Positions 55,328 to 64,000 of a stretch of DNA of 64,000 nucleotides are shown here, in pieces (positions within the stretch are counted from its first letter, which is position 1; every line of letters begins with the position of its first letter). The stretch comes from Permianibacter aggregans (GTDB lineage Bacteria; Pseudomonadota; Gammaproteobacteria; Enterobacterales; Permianibacteraceae), in NCBI RefSeq assembly GCF_009756665.1, contig NZ_CP037953.1, positions 930,001 to 994,000 on the forward strand, given 5' to 3'. Below the pieces are notes generated by a model, which was not told where the DNA came from, made no database searches, and saw only the letters and a list, made by a program, of their open reading frames with translations. A program made the translations under genes and the position numbers.

Positions 55328-57040
55328 ATGAATTTTCGCATTCCTTTAATTACTGTGATCAGCGCGCTGGCGCTATTAGCCGGCGTCGGGCTGTGGCTGG
55401 CAGCGGCGCAGATTGACGCGCTGCAGCAACAAAGCCTGCAGCAACAGCGTCGCGATGCCCAGGTACGTGTTGAACAACAACTGCAGCAACTGCTTGACAA
55501 TGCCCGTCTGTTGACCCAGAACGCCGCCAAGAGCCAGCGCTGGAAAGACGCCATTCAAAGCGGCACGCAGCCGGCGTTTGCCCGTGATCTCGCCCAGCAG
55601 TCGGCCGGCTTCGGCATTGGCGCCGTGCTGATGCACGATCGCGCCTCCGGCATGACCTACCTGAGCGAGGCGCCGACCCGTCCCGGTGAAAGCTGGGGTC
55701 AAGGGGAATTCATTCAGAACCAATACCAGGCACCGAACAACCAGCCGCGTTTGACCCAGCTGCGCGAACGACCGGTCGTGCTGTTTGCCGAACCGGTATG
55801 GCTCGACAACGAGATCAAGGCGGTCGTCGCCATGGGCGTCTGGCTCGACGAGCAATTGACCGGCTGGCTCAGTAGCCGCACCGGGCTTGAAGTTGACTGG
55901 GCTCAGCAGGGCCAGAATTTGCGCATTGGCTGGCCCGGACAGGATGGAGAATGGCCGGCGTTGACGGTCAATCTTGAAGTAGAAGGCGAATCCGCTAGTA
56001 CCAGCTATCAACTGGCAGCGTTACTGATGTTAATGCTCGCCGCTGGCGGCGGTTTCTGGCTGTGGCAGCTTTACGGTAGCCACGAACGGCAGAAAACGGC
56101 GTTCATCAATGCCCTATCGGAGGCCACTGAAGGCAATCTGCGACCACTCAGCCAACTGAAGCAAGGCAATTCGTCGTTCATGCTGGCCGCCGAGCGCATC
56201 GAGCATTTGCAGAACCAGTTTCAGGCTCAGGCTCAACATGCCCAAGCCCAGAGCCAGCGACTGCAGCATCAGGTAGAGCAATTGCACGAACAGAACCGGC
56301 AATTGCAGAAAGAGCGCGATCAGGCCGTCAACCTGCCGCGGACAAAAAGCGAATTCCTGTCGCGAATGGGTGAGGAAATCACCACACCGATGAACAGCAT
56401 GATGGGCATGCTCGAACTACTGGAAAAATACCCGATGTCAGCCGAGCCGAAAGAGCTGCTGATCATCGCGATTCGCGCCGGCCGCACGCTGAAAGACAAT
56501 TTCACCAATATTCTCGATTTCTCCCGTATGGATGCCGGCCTGCACCGGCTGCAGAAACGGGAAGTGGCACTTCGGCCACTGGTCAGCCGCATTGCCAATG
56601 AGTTCCAGCATTACGCCGACAGCAAGAATCTGAAGTTGACTCACAGCGTCAATGCCGATGTGCCGGAGCGACTGCTTGGCGACGATGCCCGTATTGCCCA
56701 GGTGCTCGGCAATTTACTGGGTAATGCCATTCGCTTTACCAAAGAGGGCGAAATCGGGGTTTATGTCGATATGCTGGAACAAAGCGGCCGCAAGCGAATT
56801 CGCTTCTCAATCACCGATACCGGTGCCGGCATTCCGAAAGAAGCACAGGCTGGGCTGTTCGACTCATTGGACAGCCGCAGCAAGCTGACCAATGCCAGTT
56901 TTGCCGGTCGCTTACGGTTAATTGTCTCAAAACAATTGGCGGAATTGATGGGTGGAGAAATCGGCGTCAGCTCGGAAATCGGCAAAGGCTCGCGCTTCTG
57001 GTTTACCGTTGCTTACGAGCCGGCCACGCAAACGGCCTGA
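55328..57040 (+). CDS. Degenerate sensor histidine kinase lacking the phospho-accepting His
   Basis: A 570-residue membrane protein. An N-terminal helix (about 5-25) and a periplasmic sensor domain (about 30-225) are followed by a second helix (about 229-247), a coiled coil (QAQAQHAQAQSQ, about 285-330), a HisKA-like region and an ATPase-like domain. The H-box reads FLSRMGEEITTPMN, so the His is Glu349 (codon 56372). N-box NLLGNAIRFT and G1 DTGAGIP are kept, but the G2 box GGTGLGL has become FAGRLRL (56903-56920). It therefore should not autophosphorylate and may be a scaffold or regulator of another kinase (inference). GGGAG precedes the ATG. It is convergent with the receiver gene, separated by 23 bp. 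Confidence 0.87.
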   Translation: MNFRIPLITVISALALLAGVGLWLAAAQIDALQQQSLQQQRRDAQVRVEQQLQQLLDNARLLTQNAAKSQRWKDAIQSGTQPAFARDLAQQSAGFGIGAVLMHDRASGMTYLSEAPTRPGESWGQGEFIQNQYQAPNNQPRLTQLRERPVVLFAEPVWLDNEIKAVVAMGVWLDEQLTGWLSSRTGLEVDWAQQGQNLRIGWPGQDGEWPALTVNLEVEGESASTSYQLAALLMLMLAAGGGFWLWQLYGSHERQKTAFINALSEATEGNLRPLSQLKQGNSSFMLAAERIEHLQNQFQAQAQHAQAQSQRLQHQVEQLHEQNRQLQKERDQAVNLPRTKSEFLSRMGEEITTPMNSMMGMLELLEKYPMSAEPKELLIIAIRAGRTLKDNFTNILDFSRMDAGLHRLQKREVALRPLVSRIANEFQHYADSKNLKLTHSVNADVPERLLGDDARIAQVLGNLLGNAIRFTKEGEIGVYVDMLEQSGRKRIRFSITDTGAGIPKEAQAGLFDSLDSRSKLTNASFAGRLRLIVSKQLAELMGGEIGVSSEIGKGSRFWFTVAYEPATQTA

Positions 57041-57063
57041 GCGCTGATTGACAAGAAGGTGGC

Positions 57064-57447
57064 TTACACTTGCTTGGCACTATCGCCAAGCAACTCGGCG
57101 ACGGCCAATGATAAATCCGTGATCGGTACCGGTTTGGTGAAGACTTTGTCGGCGCCGAGGCCGCGAGCGAATTCCAGGTATTCGTGCGGCTGCATTTTGC
57201 CACCGCCTGAATAGGCAATGATGCCAACCGCTGGGCTGATTTCACGGGCTTCAGCGATAAGCTCCAGCCCTTCCTTGTTCGGCATCAGCAGGTCCGTGAT
57301 GATGACATCAGCCGGCTGGGCGCTAAACAAGCGCATCGCGACCTCGCCGTCCTCGGCCTGCATGACGGTGTGGCCGTCACGTTGCATGACCAGACTGAGC
57401 ATGCGCAGCACGGTCGGATCGTCATCAACTATCAGTATCAACGCCAT
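57064..57447 (-). CDS. Stand-alone response regulator receiver domain
   Basis: A 127-residue CheY-like protein without an output domain. Acidic pocket ILIVDDDPTVL, phospho-accepting Asp in DVIITDLLMPN, and conserved Lys in KVFTKPVPI with the Ser/Thr in IIAYSGGGK. Start at 57447 gives the typical opening. It ends 23 bp from the convergent pseudo-kinase gene. It may be phosphorylated by a kinase encoded elsewhere, or interact with the degenerate kinase. Confidence 0.9.
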   Translation of the reverse strand: MALILIVDDDPTVLRMLSLVMQRDGHTVMQAEDGEVAMRLFSAQPADVIITDLLMPNKEGLELIAEAREISPAVGIIAYSGGGKMQPHEYLEFARGLGADKVFTKPVPITDLSLAVAELLGDSAKQV

Positions 57448-57673
57448 TCTGGCTGCGTCTCCATCACAAACTTCGCGTCCATTTTTTCGTTTCGTCCGCT
57501 GCAACCGCACAAATCACGGCCATTAGCGACAATTTTCGCCAAAGGCCGCGATTGAAAAGCATAGCGGATGCAACGTCAAGATGCACAAGAAAAAATCACC
57601 GCTTCCAATGGTATTACTGGTGCCTGCCGCCAAGCTTCACTACCATCGACGTCGCCAAGAACCCTGACCGCAC

Positions 57674-58156
57674 ATGGATATGACCCGTTTTCTGCTCGTT
57701 TGCTCCAGCTTTCTGCTGTTTGCCTGCCAATCGACCGACTCGATCGGCGTGTTGAACACCGAACAATTTATACGCGACAACGAGCAGTTCCGGCCGCAGC
57801 CGGCTCATAGCGACCAACATAAAACCGCGTTGACGAATGCCCTCAGGCAACATGGTCCGGTGCATTTGGTTATTTATTTCGGTGCCTGGTGCCACGATAG
57901 TGAGCGCGAACTACCACGTTTGCTGGCACTATTGCAGGATGTGCCGCCCGCGCTACTGAGCTACGAACTGTATGGACTCGATCATCACAAATCCGACCCA
58001 GCCAATCGAGCTCGGGCCCATCGCATTACCCGAACCCCGACGGTAGTGGTGGAAGCTGACAATGCGGAAATCGGCCGAATCGTTGAGCAACCGCAGAAGA
58101 ACTGGGCTGAAGACCTGAGTGCGGTACTGAAACAGCGCTTGGCCTTGCAGAACTAG
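57674..58156 (+). CDS. Thioredoxin-like lipoprotein with W-C-x-D-S motif
   Basis: A 160-residue lipoprotein (lipobox LLFACQ near residue 17) with a thioredoxin-like fold: VHLVIYFGAWCHDSERELPR, then ITRTPTVVVE with the cis-Pro. The active site has Cys followed by His-Asp-Ser rather than CxxC. A W-C-x-D-S motif is known in one thioredoxin-like group of Bacteroidetes and Proteobacteria. A role as monothiol reductase or isomerase is inferred. Start codon may be ATG at 57674 or 57680. The GH114-like gene follows 87 bp downstream. Confidence 0.78.
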   Translation: MDMTRFLLVCSSFLLFACQSTDSIGVLNTEQFIRDNEQFRPQPAHSDQHKTALTNALRQHGPVHLVIYFGAWCHDSERELPRLLALLQDVPPALLSYELYGLDHHKSDPANRARAHRITRTPTVVVEADNAEIGRIVEQPQKNWAEDLSAVLKQRLALQN

Positions 58157-58243
58157 CGGCTGCAATTGCCGACCGCGCTGGTTTACAGCCAGCATGCCGC
58201 TCGGTCATTATCGTGGCTTTCGCCAATCACCACCCTACTCGTC

Positions 58244-59263
58244 ATGCGCCTACGAACCGGAATTGTTCTGGCCAGCCTACTGACTTTGCTCGCCTGTAGT
58301 TCAGCCCAGCCGCCAGTCGCCAAGCCTGCACCAGCGAGCAAACCCGCCCCGGTACAACCCAAGCCCTATCAACCTTGGCATCCCGATTCCCGGCGCTTCG
58401 ATGCCACGCGCTACCACCTTTATTATGGCCAGCAATCAGCGGTACTGAAGACCATTGGCCAGCAACTGAAAAAACAGGATCTGGTTGTGCTTGACGGTCG
58501 GCGTATCAAACAAAGCGTACTGCGGAATCTGTTTTCGCAGGCTCGGCAGAAACAAGCGCGGATCATTGGCTATTTGAGTATTGGTGAACTGGATAGCCGT
58601 GAACGCGAGCGTTTCGACCAGTTTGTCCAGCAACTGCCGCCAGCTCAGCATTTACCTTTTGACGAACTGGCGCTGGAGTGGAACGACAAATTCCAGTCCT
58701 GGCGGGTTGATGTCTCGCACCCGCTTTGGTCGCTGTGGATCGATCATGAACTGAAGCGACTGCAACAGCAGGATTTTCACGGCGTGTTTCTCGACACCGC
58801 CGACACCGTCGACCGCTATATCACCTACCCGCAGTGGTCGCTGGCCCAACGCACCGACAAAGTGCAGGCGATGATTGACTTGATCCGTCGCATCAAAAAC
58901 CAGAACCCGAAGCAATTCGTGCTGCTGAATCGAGGTCTGAACCTGATTGGCGAGCAAGTCTGGCTCAACGAGGATGGTTCCGACTGGACGCCGGGCCTGG
59001 CACTGATGCTTCCGCATGCCGATAACCCGGATGCGGTGCTTTATGAGAATGCCTTTGCCAGCGACGATCCCTGGTCGCAGCGCGTCGAAGCGGATTTGCG
59101 TGCCAGCCATCAATCCGGCCGCACTCAGGTACTGGCACTCGGCTATCAGGACGTGCTCAGTGACCGGGCCCAATTCGTTGCCCGCTGCCGGGAAACCGGT
59201 TTTATCTGCGCCTGGGCCGAATCGAGCACAACGCTGCACCAATCACCATCAACGCAGCCCTGA
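58244..59263 (+). CDS. GH114-like endo-alpha-1,4-polygalactosaminidase lipoprotein
   Basis: A 339-residue lipoprotein (lipobox LLTLLAC near residue 19, then a Pro/Ala/Lys linker) with a TIM-barrel domain of the GH114/TM1410 type. The stretches ARIIGYLSIGELD, DFHGVFLDTADTVDRY and QFVLLNRGLNL carry conserved acidic residues. Relatives cut galactosamine-containing exopolysaccharides, as does the hydrolase region of PelA. The true substrate is unknown. Start at 58244 leaves a clean lipoprotein signal. It follows the thioredoxin-like lipoprotein. Confidence 0.82.
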   Translation: MRLRTGIVLASLLTLLACSSAQPPVAKPAPASKPAPVQPKPYQPWHPDSRRFDATRYHLYYGQQSAVLKTIGQQLKKQDLVVLDGRRIKQSVLRNLFSQARQKQARIIGYLSIGELDSRERERFDQFVQQLPPAQHLPFDELALEWNDKFQSWRVDVSHPLWSLWIDHELKRLQQQDFHGVFLDTADTVDRYITYPQWSLAQRTDKVQAMIDLIRRIKNQNPKQFVLLNRGLNLIGEQVWLNEDGSDWTPGLALMLPHADNPDAVLYENAFASDDPWSQRVEADLRASHQSGRTQVLALGYQDVLSDRAQFVARCRETGFICAWAESSTTLHQSPSTQP

Positions 59264-59343
59264 ACTCTCGGCAACTTTTGTAACGATTCTGAATTCAGTA
59301 ACCAGTTGGAGCTTTACCTGCCCTCGTGGCAAAATCCGCAACC

Positions 59344-59661
59344 ATGAAACACCTAGCTGACATACGTGCTCTGTTGCCCCGTTGGGGCCGGTTGTCGTTC
59401 GTCCTGTGTTTACTGGCCACGCTTTCCCTGCCGGTGCACAGCCTGCAGCATATGCTGGATGAGGGGCTGAACTCGCCCATCAATTGCGAGATCTGCCACC
59501 ACGCCCAGCAGCTCGACGGTCATGGCGCCGTTGCATCAGCCACGCCACCGTTGCCGGCCGTTTCATTTTCATGTCCAGAATTTCCCACCTCTGACACCAT
59601 CACCGGCTCATGCTGTCGGCTGCCGCCGGCACGCGCTCCACCTGCCGCTTTTCTCCGCTGA
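59344..59661 (+). CDS. Small exported protein with CxxCHH motif upstream of a metal receptor
   Basis: A 105-residue protein. An N-terminal membrane segment or signal (RLSFVLCLLATLSLPVHS) is followed by INCEICHHAQQLDGHG and later CCRLPPARAPP. CxxCHH with nearby His suggests metal binding. I do not recognise a named family. It lies 73 bp upstream of the ZnuD-like receptor, and small Cys/His proteins often accompany such receptors. A 10-bp palindrome CTGAATTCAG (59289-59298) lies in the leader. Start at 59344 is tentative. A GTG 18 bases earlier is possible. Confidence 0.65.
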   Translation: MKHLADIRALLPRWGRLSFVLCLLATLSLPVHSLQHMLDEGLNSPINCEICHHAQQLDGHGAVASATPPLPAVSFSCPEFPTSDTITGSCCRLPPARAPPAAFLR

Positions 59662-59734
59662 TTTCGTACTCACCTTGATTTACTAGCGCTCGGGCACATT
59701 GGCCCCGGCGTTTCGCCGTTATTTGGAGAAAAGC

Positions 59735-62008
59735 ATGTTTAGCCGTTTTACCCTGACTCCGGTCAGCCTGGCCCTGCTGGCCAGCCTCAGCCATAGTGCG
59801 CAAGCCGCCGACATCACCCTGCGTATTCTTGACCAGAAAAAACAACCGATCGCCAACGCCCGCGTGGTGTTGCTGAATGAAGACCAGCAGTTTCGCAGTA
59901 ACCAGAACGGCGTGATCTCACTGACCAATCTGGCCCCAGGCCGCTACAGCATCGATATTGAAGCTGGCCACTACGGTCATGTCATTCGCGAGATCGAAGT
60001 CGGCGAACAAAACGACACGCTGGCGATTACGCTGGAGCAACGTCCGGAACGCCTGGTCGTCACGGCCAGTCCGACCGATCGCACGGCGCTGGACATGTCG
60101 ATGCCAGCACAAGTGCTCGCTGACGATGCGCTACTGCGGGTCAAAGGCATCACCATTGGTGAAACCGTGCAGCAGATGCCCGGTGTCTCGTCGTCATCAT
60201 TCGGCCCCGGTGCGGCCAGACCGGTGATTCGCGGCCAGTCCGGCGCGCGGGTGCAAGTGCTGCAGGATGGCTTGGGCTCGCTCGATGCATCAACAGTTTC
60301 TGCTGATCACGCCGTCACCGTTGAGCCGCTAGTGGCTGAACAAGTCGAAGTGCTGCGTGGCCCGGCAACCTTGCTGTACGGTAGTGGCGCCATTGGTGGT
60401 GTCGTCAATGTCATCGATCAGCGCATTCCCGATCACGCTGTAGAGGGTCTGCATACCGGTGCCGAGTTGCGCGGGCAAACCGCCAATGGCGAACGCTCCG
60501 GCGCGATCAAGCTCGATGGCGGCAACGGCATGTTCGCGTTTCATCTTGACGCCTATGACCGGAAAACCGATGACATCGAGATTCCAGGCGAGGCTGAACG
60601 CTTTCCCGAAGAGGAGGAAGAAGACCACGAAGGTGAGGAGTTGGCGCATGGCGTATTGCCAAACAGTGACAGCCGCAGCGACGGTTTTGCCGTTGGCGCC
60701 TCATTGATTGGCGATAAAGGCTTCATTGGCCTGTCGTTCACCGAATTCAACAGCAATTATGGCGTGCCAGGCCACCATCATCATGAAGAGGAAGAGGGAG
60801 AAGAAGGCGAGGAGCACGAAGAAGAAGCGCACCAGGAAGGCGGTGTGCGCATCGATCTGAAACAGCAGCGCACGGATCTGAAGGCGCGTTGGGATCATCC
60901 GATTGCCGGTATCGAGCACGTCAAGCTGCGTTACGGTAAAAACGATTACCAACACGTAGAGCTCGAAGGCGATGAAATTGGCACCCAGTTTGACAATCAG
61001 GCGCAGGAAGGCCGCATCGAAATCGCCCATCACCCGCTGGCCGGATTCAGTGGCGTATTCGGACTGCAATGGGGCGATCGCGATTTTGTTGCCATCGGCG
61101 AAGAAGCCTTCGTGCCACCGAATCAATCGGAAACCTTTGCCGTGTTCCTCGTGGAAGAAAAAACCATCGGTCAGGTACGCTTCGATGCCGGCATCCGCCA
61201 CGAGCAAACCGAAATCACCGCTGATGCAGATTTACCAGCTTATGACCGCGATGCGTTCAGTTGGTCATTCGGCGCGGTCTGGTCACTGAGCGATGCCTGG
61301 AAGCTGGCGCTCTCCTACACCGATGCCGAGCGTCACCCAACACCAGAAGAACTGTATTCCGAAGGTCCACATATCGCGACGCAAAGTTTCGAACGCGGCG
61401 ACGTTAATTTACGCACCGAACAGGCACGCAATATTGATCTCGGATTGCGCTATCAAACTGAACAACACAGCCTGTCGCTGTCCTGGTATCGCAACGCCAT
61501 TGACGATTACATTTTCGCGATGCCCACCGGTGAAATCGAAGATGAACTACCGGTATTTGAATATGTGCAACACGATGCCGAGCTGACTGGCTTTGAATTG
61601 GCCTGGGATTGGCGCTTTGTCGAATCCGATAACGGCACGTGGATCAGCCATCTGTTCTACGACGCACCAGAAGGCGAACTGAGTGACGGCACACCACTAC
61701 CGCGTATACCGGCCAGCCGCATTGGTCTTGGACTCGATTGGGAGAGCGAAAGCTGGTTGATCGGCGCCGAATACACCGAAGTCTCCGATCAAGATGATGT
61801 CACCGCTTTTGAAACCACAACCGATGGTTACTCGCTGGTCAACGCGCATCTGATGTATCGCTTCTACACCGGTGATGCCGTGTGGGATGCCTTTATCCGT
61901 GCCAGCAACCTGCTCGACGAGGAAATCCGTCTGCATGCGTCGTTCCTGAAGGATATCGCACCGCAACCGGGCCGTTCCTATACCGCGGGCATTCGCGTGC
62001 ATTTCTGA
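59735..62008 (+). CDS. ZnuD-like TonB-dependent receptor with His/Glu-rich loops
   Basis: A 757-residue outer-membrane receptor. Signal peptide (ends SAQAADI), an N-terminal carboxypeptidase-regulatory-like domain (about residues 27-95), TonB box ERLVVTASP, plug domain (ITIGETVQQMPGV, QVEVLRGPATLLYGSGAIGG) and barrel ending RSYTAGIRVHF. Loops are very rich in Glu and His: HHHHEEEEGEEGEEHEEE and FPEEEEEDHEGEE, as in ZnuD-type zinc receptors. It probably takes up zinc or a related metal (inference). GGAG precedes the ATG. Ends at a bidirectional terminator. Confidence 0.88.
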   Translation: MFSRFTLTPVSLALLASLSHSAQAADITLRILDQKKQPIANARVVLLNEDQQFRSNQNGVISLTNLAPGRYSIDIEAGHYGHVIREIEVGEQNDTLAITLEQRPERLVVTASPTDRTALDMSMPAQVLADDALLRVKGITIGETVQQMPGVSSSSFGPGAARPVIRGQSGARVQVLQDGLGSLDASTVSADHAVTVEPLVAEQVEVLRGPATLLYGSGAIGGVVNVIDQRIPDHAVEGLHTGAELRGQTANGERSGAIKLDGGNGMFAFHLDAYDRKTDDIEIPGEAERFPEEEEEDHEGEELAHGVLPNSDSRSDGFAVGASLIGDKGFIGLSFTEFNSNYGVPGHHHHEEEEGEEGEEHEEEAHQEGGVRIDLKQQRTDLKARWDHPIAGIEHVKLRYGKNDYQHVELEGDEIGTQFDNQAQEGRIEIAHHPLAGFSGVFGLQWGDRDFVAIGEEAFVPPNQSETFAVFLVEEKTIGQVRFDAGIRHEQTEITADADLPAYDRDAFSWSFGAVWSLSDAWKLALSYTDAERHPTPEELYSEGPHIATQSFERGDVNLRTEQARNIDLGLRYQTEQHSLSLSWYRNAIDDYIFAMPTGEIEDELPVFEYVQHDAELTGFELAWDWRFVESDNGTWISHLFYDAPEGELSDGTPLPRIPASRIGLGLDWESESWLIGAEYTEVSDQDDVTAFETTTDGYSLVNAHLMYRFYTGDAVWDAFIRASNLLDEEIRLHASFLKDIAPQPGRSYTAGIRVHF

Positions 62009-62024
62009 TCGTAACGACAGCAAC

Positions 62025-62053
62025 AAAAAAGGCGACCGATGGTCGCCTTTTTT
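62025..62053. terminator. Bidirectional rho-independent terminator
   Basis: GGCGACC/GGTCGCC with a GAT loop, A-run left and T-run right. Serves the receptor gene rightward and the PEP-CTERM gene leftward. Confidence 0.88.
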
Positions 62054-62068
62054 GATGAGCAAGTTTGC

Positions 62069-62896
62069 CTAGAAGCGCTTGCGGCGCAGGAACAATCCAA
62101 GCAGACCAAATCCCAGCAGTGCGATATAAGCCGGCTCTGCAACATAGGTGATTTGCGCCTGGGTAATCAGACGGCTGAAGCCGGCTGCATACGGTTCACC
62201 TGGCTGGCATCCAGCAATACCATCGGCACTGCAAGCTTCAGTCGTGTAAATGGTGAAGGTACCATCACCATTGTCAACAATGGTGGTGCCCGGACCAGCA
62301 AAGAACTGGAATGACAGTGTATACATACCACCGTCACCGGCGACCATGAAGTTGAACGAACCCGACAGACCACCGGTCGTGAAAATGTCATCACAATAGG
62401 TGCCATTTGGATTCGGGGTTGGGCAATCCTGGGTGTTGAAGGTTTCGAAGAACGAAACGCCATTCGGCGTGCCGAAATCCGGAAGAACACCGAGCGGATC
62501 CAGAATCTGGAACAGACCCAGAATATTGACGAAGCCGAGGCTGCCGCCCGCGGCGGTGATCACATGGTTATAGTGATCAAAATAGTTGATGTCTTCCCAG
62601 CCGCCGTTGGTGGTCAATGTGCCAAGAATATTGGTGATTTCCAGATAGCTTTGTGCATCTTCCGGATTCGATTCCGTACCCCAGCTCAGGGTGTTGTAGG
62701 TACCGTTACCATTCAAGTCAGAAAACGCCAAGCTGCAAGAATTGCTGCCAGCCACATCGCCGTCGCAGCTCCAAGCGCCATCGTCTTCAAAGCCTGTTGT
62801 GGTCTGAAAATCCCATTCAGTAACCAGTGGGTCCGCGAGGGCAATGCCGGATCCGGCAAACATCAATCCCGCGACCATTAATTGTTTGAGTCGCAT
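62069..62896 (-). CDS. PEP-CTERM-type exported protein
   Basis: A 275-residue secreted protein with an N-terminal signal (GLMFAGSGIALADP). The C-terminus VAEPAYIALLGFGLLGLFLRRKRF (about 24 residues, cut here: VAEPAYIALLGF then LLGLFLRRKRF) has the sorting-signal layout of PEP-CTERM proteins: near-PEP tripeptide, hydrophobic helix, basic tail. The middle region with YFDHYNHVITAAGG may fit the THxN family of such proteins. It should be processed by an exosortase encoded elsewhere. AAGGAG precedes the ATG. A 9-bp inverted repeat lies in the leader. Confidence 0.82.
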   Translation of the reverse strand: MRLKQLMVAGLMFAGSGIALADPLVTEWDFQTTTGFEDDGAWSCDGDVAGSNSCSLAFSDLNGNGTYNTLSWGTESNPEDAQSYLEITNILGTLTTNGGWEDINYFDHYNHVITAAGGSLGFVNILGLFQILDPLGVLPDFGTPNGVSFFETFNTQDCPTPNPNGTYCDDIFTTGGLSGSFNFMVAGDGGMYTLSFQFFAGPGTTIVDNGDGTFTIYTTEACSADGIAGCQPGEPYAAGFSRLITQAQITYVAEPAYIALLGFGLLGLFLRRKRF

Positions 62897-63210
62897 ATTC
62901 CACTCCTTCCGTGTCATTTAGGTGGTTCAATTCGGCACATGCCTGCTTATTGCATTGCACAGCATGTGCCAAATCATAAAACCCGCTGCATTTCAAACAC
63001 TTAGCGGAATCGCCAAAACCTTGAGCCGGCGAAACTGTAAATGATATTGACGCCAATAACGCTTGTGGACATAAAAAATCAATTTTTTATTTCTTTTGTT
63101 TTAGTAATTAGGTGCAAGCAAAACGTTTTCGCCATAGGTATTGCGCTTGTCTTCTTGTCGCCATACTAATTTGCCAACCGCATCACATTTATCGCTGGCG
63201 GATTTTCCCG
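62897..63210. other. Region between DUF456 and PEP-CTERM genes, with inverted repeat
   Basis: GGCACATGC and GCATGTGCC (62934-62942, 62962-62970) are perfect 9-base arms 19 bp apart, upstream of the PEP-CTERM gene, and may be an operator. A hairpin TTATCGCTG/CAGCGATAA (63189-63220) overlaps the DUF456 stop. The middle is AT-rich, with a homopolymer-like T stretch near 63080-63105. No gene is seen. Confidence 0.5.
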
Positions 63211-63693
63211 TCAGCGATAAAGCGCGAACGCAAATATGCCAAGCATCGCAAATGAAATGGCAATTTTTGCTGCCAAACCGAGCATGACGCCAACCCACGC
63301 GGCGAAGCCAACTTCCGTTGCACGGCGATGATCGCGATGCCCCATCAACTCACCGAGCACGGCGCCGATAAAGGGAAAGATCAACAATCCCCAAAGCCCC
63401 ATGACTACACCGACCAGCGATCCGATCGTTGCGCCGATAACCGCTGCGCGCGAAGCTTTCACCCGCCTGACGCCCAGCGCCGCCGCAACATAATCGACCA
63501 AAAATGATAATGCCGTGAGCACGCCGAGCACGATCAATGTGCCAGTGCCAACATGCTGATAATTCTCCAACCACGCGGCCAGCCACATACCGGCAAACAA
63601 AAATGTCGTGTTCGGTAAAATCGGAAAAATCATGCCGGCGACGCCAATCAAAATCAGCACCGCGACCAGCGACCACCACAAGATCAATTCCAT
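63211..63693 (-). CDS. DUF456 membrane protein
   Basis: A 160-residue inner-membrane protein with about four helices. DUF456 features include MIFPILPNTTFLFAGMWLAAW, VKASRAAVIGATIGS and FPFIGAVLGELMGHRD. The function of this family is unknown. It is the gene immediately downstream of selO on the same strand (41 bp gap). The stop codon lies within a hairpin. Confidence 0.88.
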   Translation of the reverse strand: MELILWWSLVAVLILIGVAGMIFPILPNTTFLFAGMWLAAWLENYQHVGTGTLIVLGVLTALSFLVDYVAAALGVRRVKASRAAVIGATIGSLVGVVMGLWGLLIFPFIGAVLGELMGHRDHRRATEVGFAAWVGVMLGLAAKIAISFAMLGIFAFALYR

Positions 63694-63734
63694 GCGTACA
63701 ACCTGTTTGAATTGTTAATGACTTCGTAAGCGCC

Positions 63735-64000
<266 letters not shown>

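Noticed and set aside
59264-59343. Possible Zur box upstream of the metal receptor unit
   Set aside because: Only a 10-bp palindrome (CTGAATTCAG) is present. It does not fit the Zur consensus.

Overview
The window is a densely packed chromosomal segment of a Gammaproteobacterium. The block sapABCDF-fabI-ppiD-tRNA(Asp,Val)-HU-lon-clpX-clpP-tig-tRNA cluster-folD, followed by cysS-ppiB-lpxH, matches the gene order I know from Alteromonadales-like genomes. The TonB2-type operon (DUF3450, TtpC-like, ExbB, ExbD, TonB, TPR) and the lpxH, tesA and yihG homologues point the same way. I cannot fix the genus. There is no rRNA, CRISPR array, prophage or intact insertion sequence.

Layout. 1-1218 is the 3' end of a hybrid sensor kinase. 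1172-9175 is a complete histidine-utilisation locus of the formylglutamate type: GNAT and hutF leftward, hutI rightward, hutG leftward, then hutC-hutU-hutH rightward. A perfect HutC-like palindrome lies inside the hutG/hutC promoter region. 9282-14319 is a leftward TonB2-type energy-transduction operon whose tonB gene carries a one-base frameshift. 14676-17230 is a methyltransferase/TPR-sulfotransferase pair, followed by a large TonB-dependent receptor (17471-20167) with its own sigma70-type promoter. 20667-26014 is sapABCDF, followed by fabI. 26978-36378 is the leftward proteostasis block (ppiD, two tRNAs, HU, lon with a sigma32-type promoter, clpX, clpP, tig, five tRNAs). 36488-44281 holds housekeeping genes: folD, pyk, a yihG-like acyltransferase, cysS, ppiB, lpxH, tesA and a DNA-deoxyinosine glycosylase. 

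44282-64000 is more variable. It contains a REP-like palindrome cluster, a 1357-residue two-module membrane protein of unknown function, an oxidoreductase, a second GNAT, a 141-bp MITE-like element inserted exactly in a stop codon, a lipoprotein fusing a sugar dehydrogenase to a di-haem cytochrome region, an AmpG-like permease and panE. Then come a degenerate histidine kinase without its phospho-accepting His, convergent with a stand-alone receiver, two lipoproteins (thioredoxin-like and GH114-like), a ZnuD-like metal receptor with a small Cys/His protein, a PEP-CTERM-type protein, a DUF456 protein and the 3' end of selO.

How it fits together. The hut genes convert histidine through urocanate, imidazolonepropionate, formiminoglutamate and formylglutamate to glutamate, under a GntR-type repressor. 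The TonB2 operon should energise receptors such as those at 17471 and 59735, if its TonB is really made. The Lon/ClpXP/PpiD/Tig/HU block is the usual protein quality-control neighbourhood. The most unusual items are the large membrane protein carrying a motif typical of TonB-dependent receptor N-termini, the pseudo-kinase, the element in the stop codon and the frameshift in tonB inside a perfect inverted repeat.
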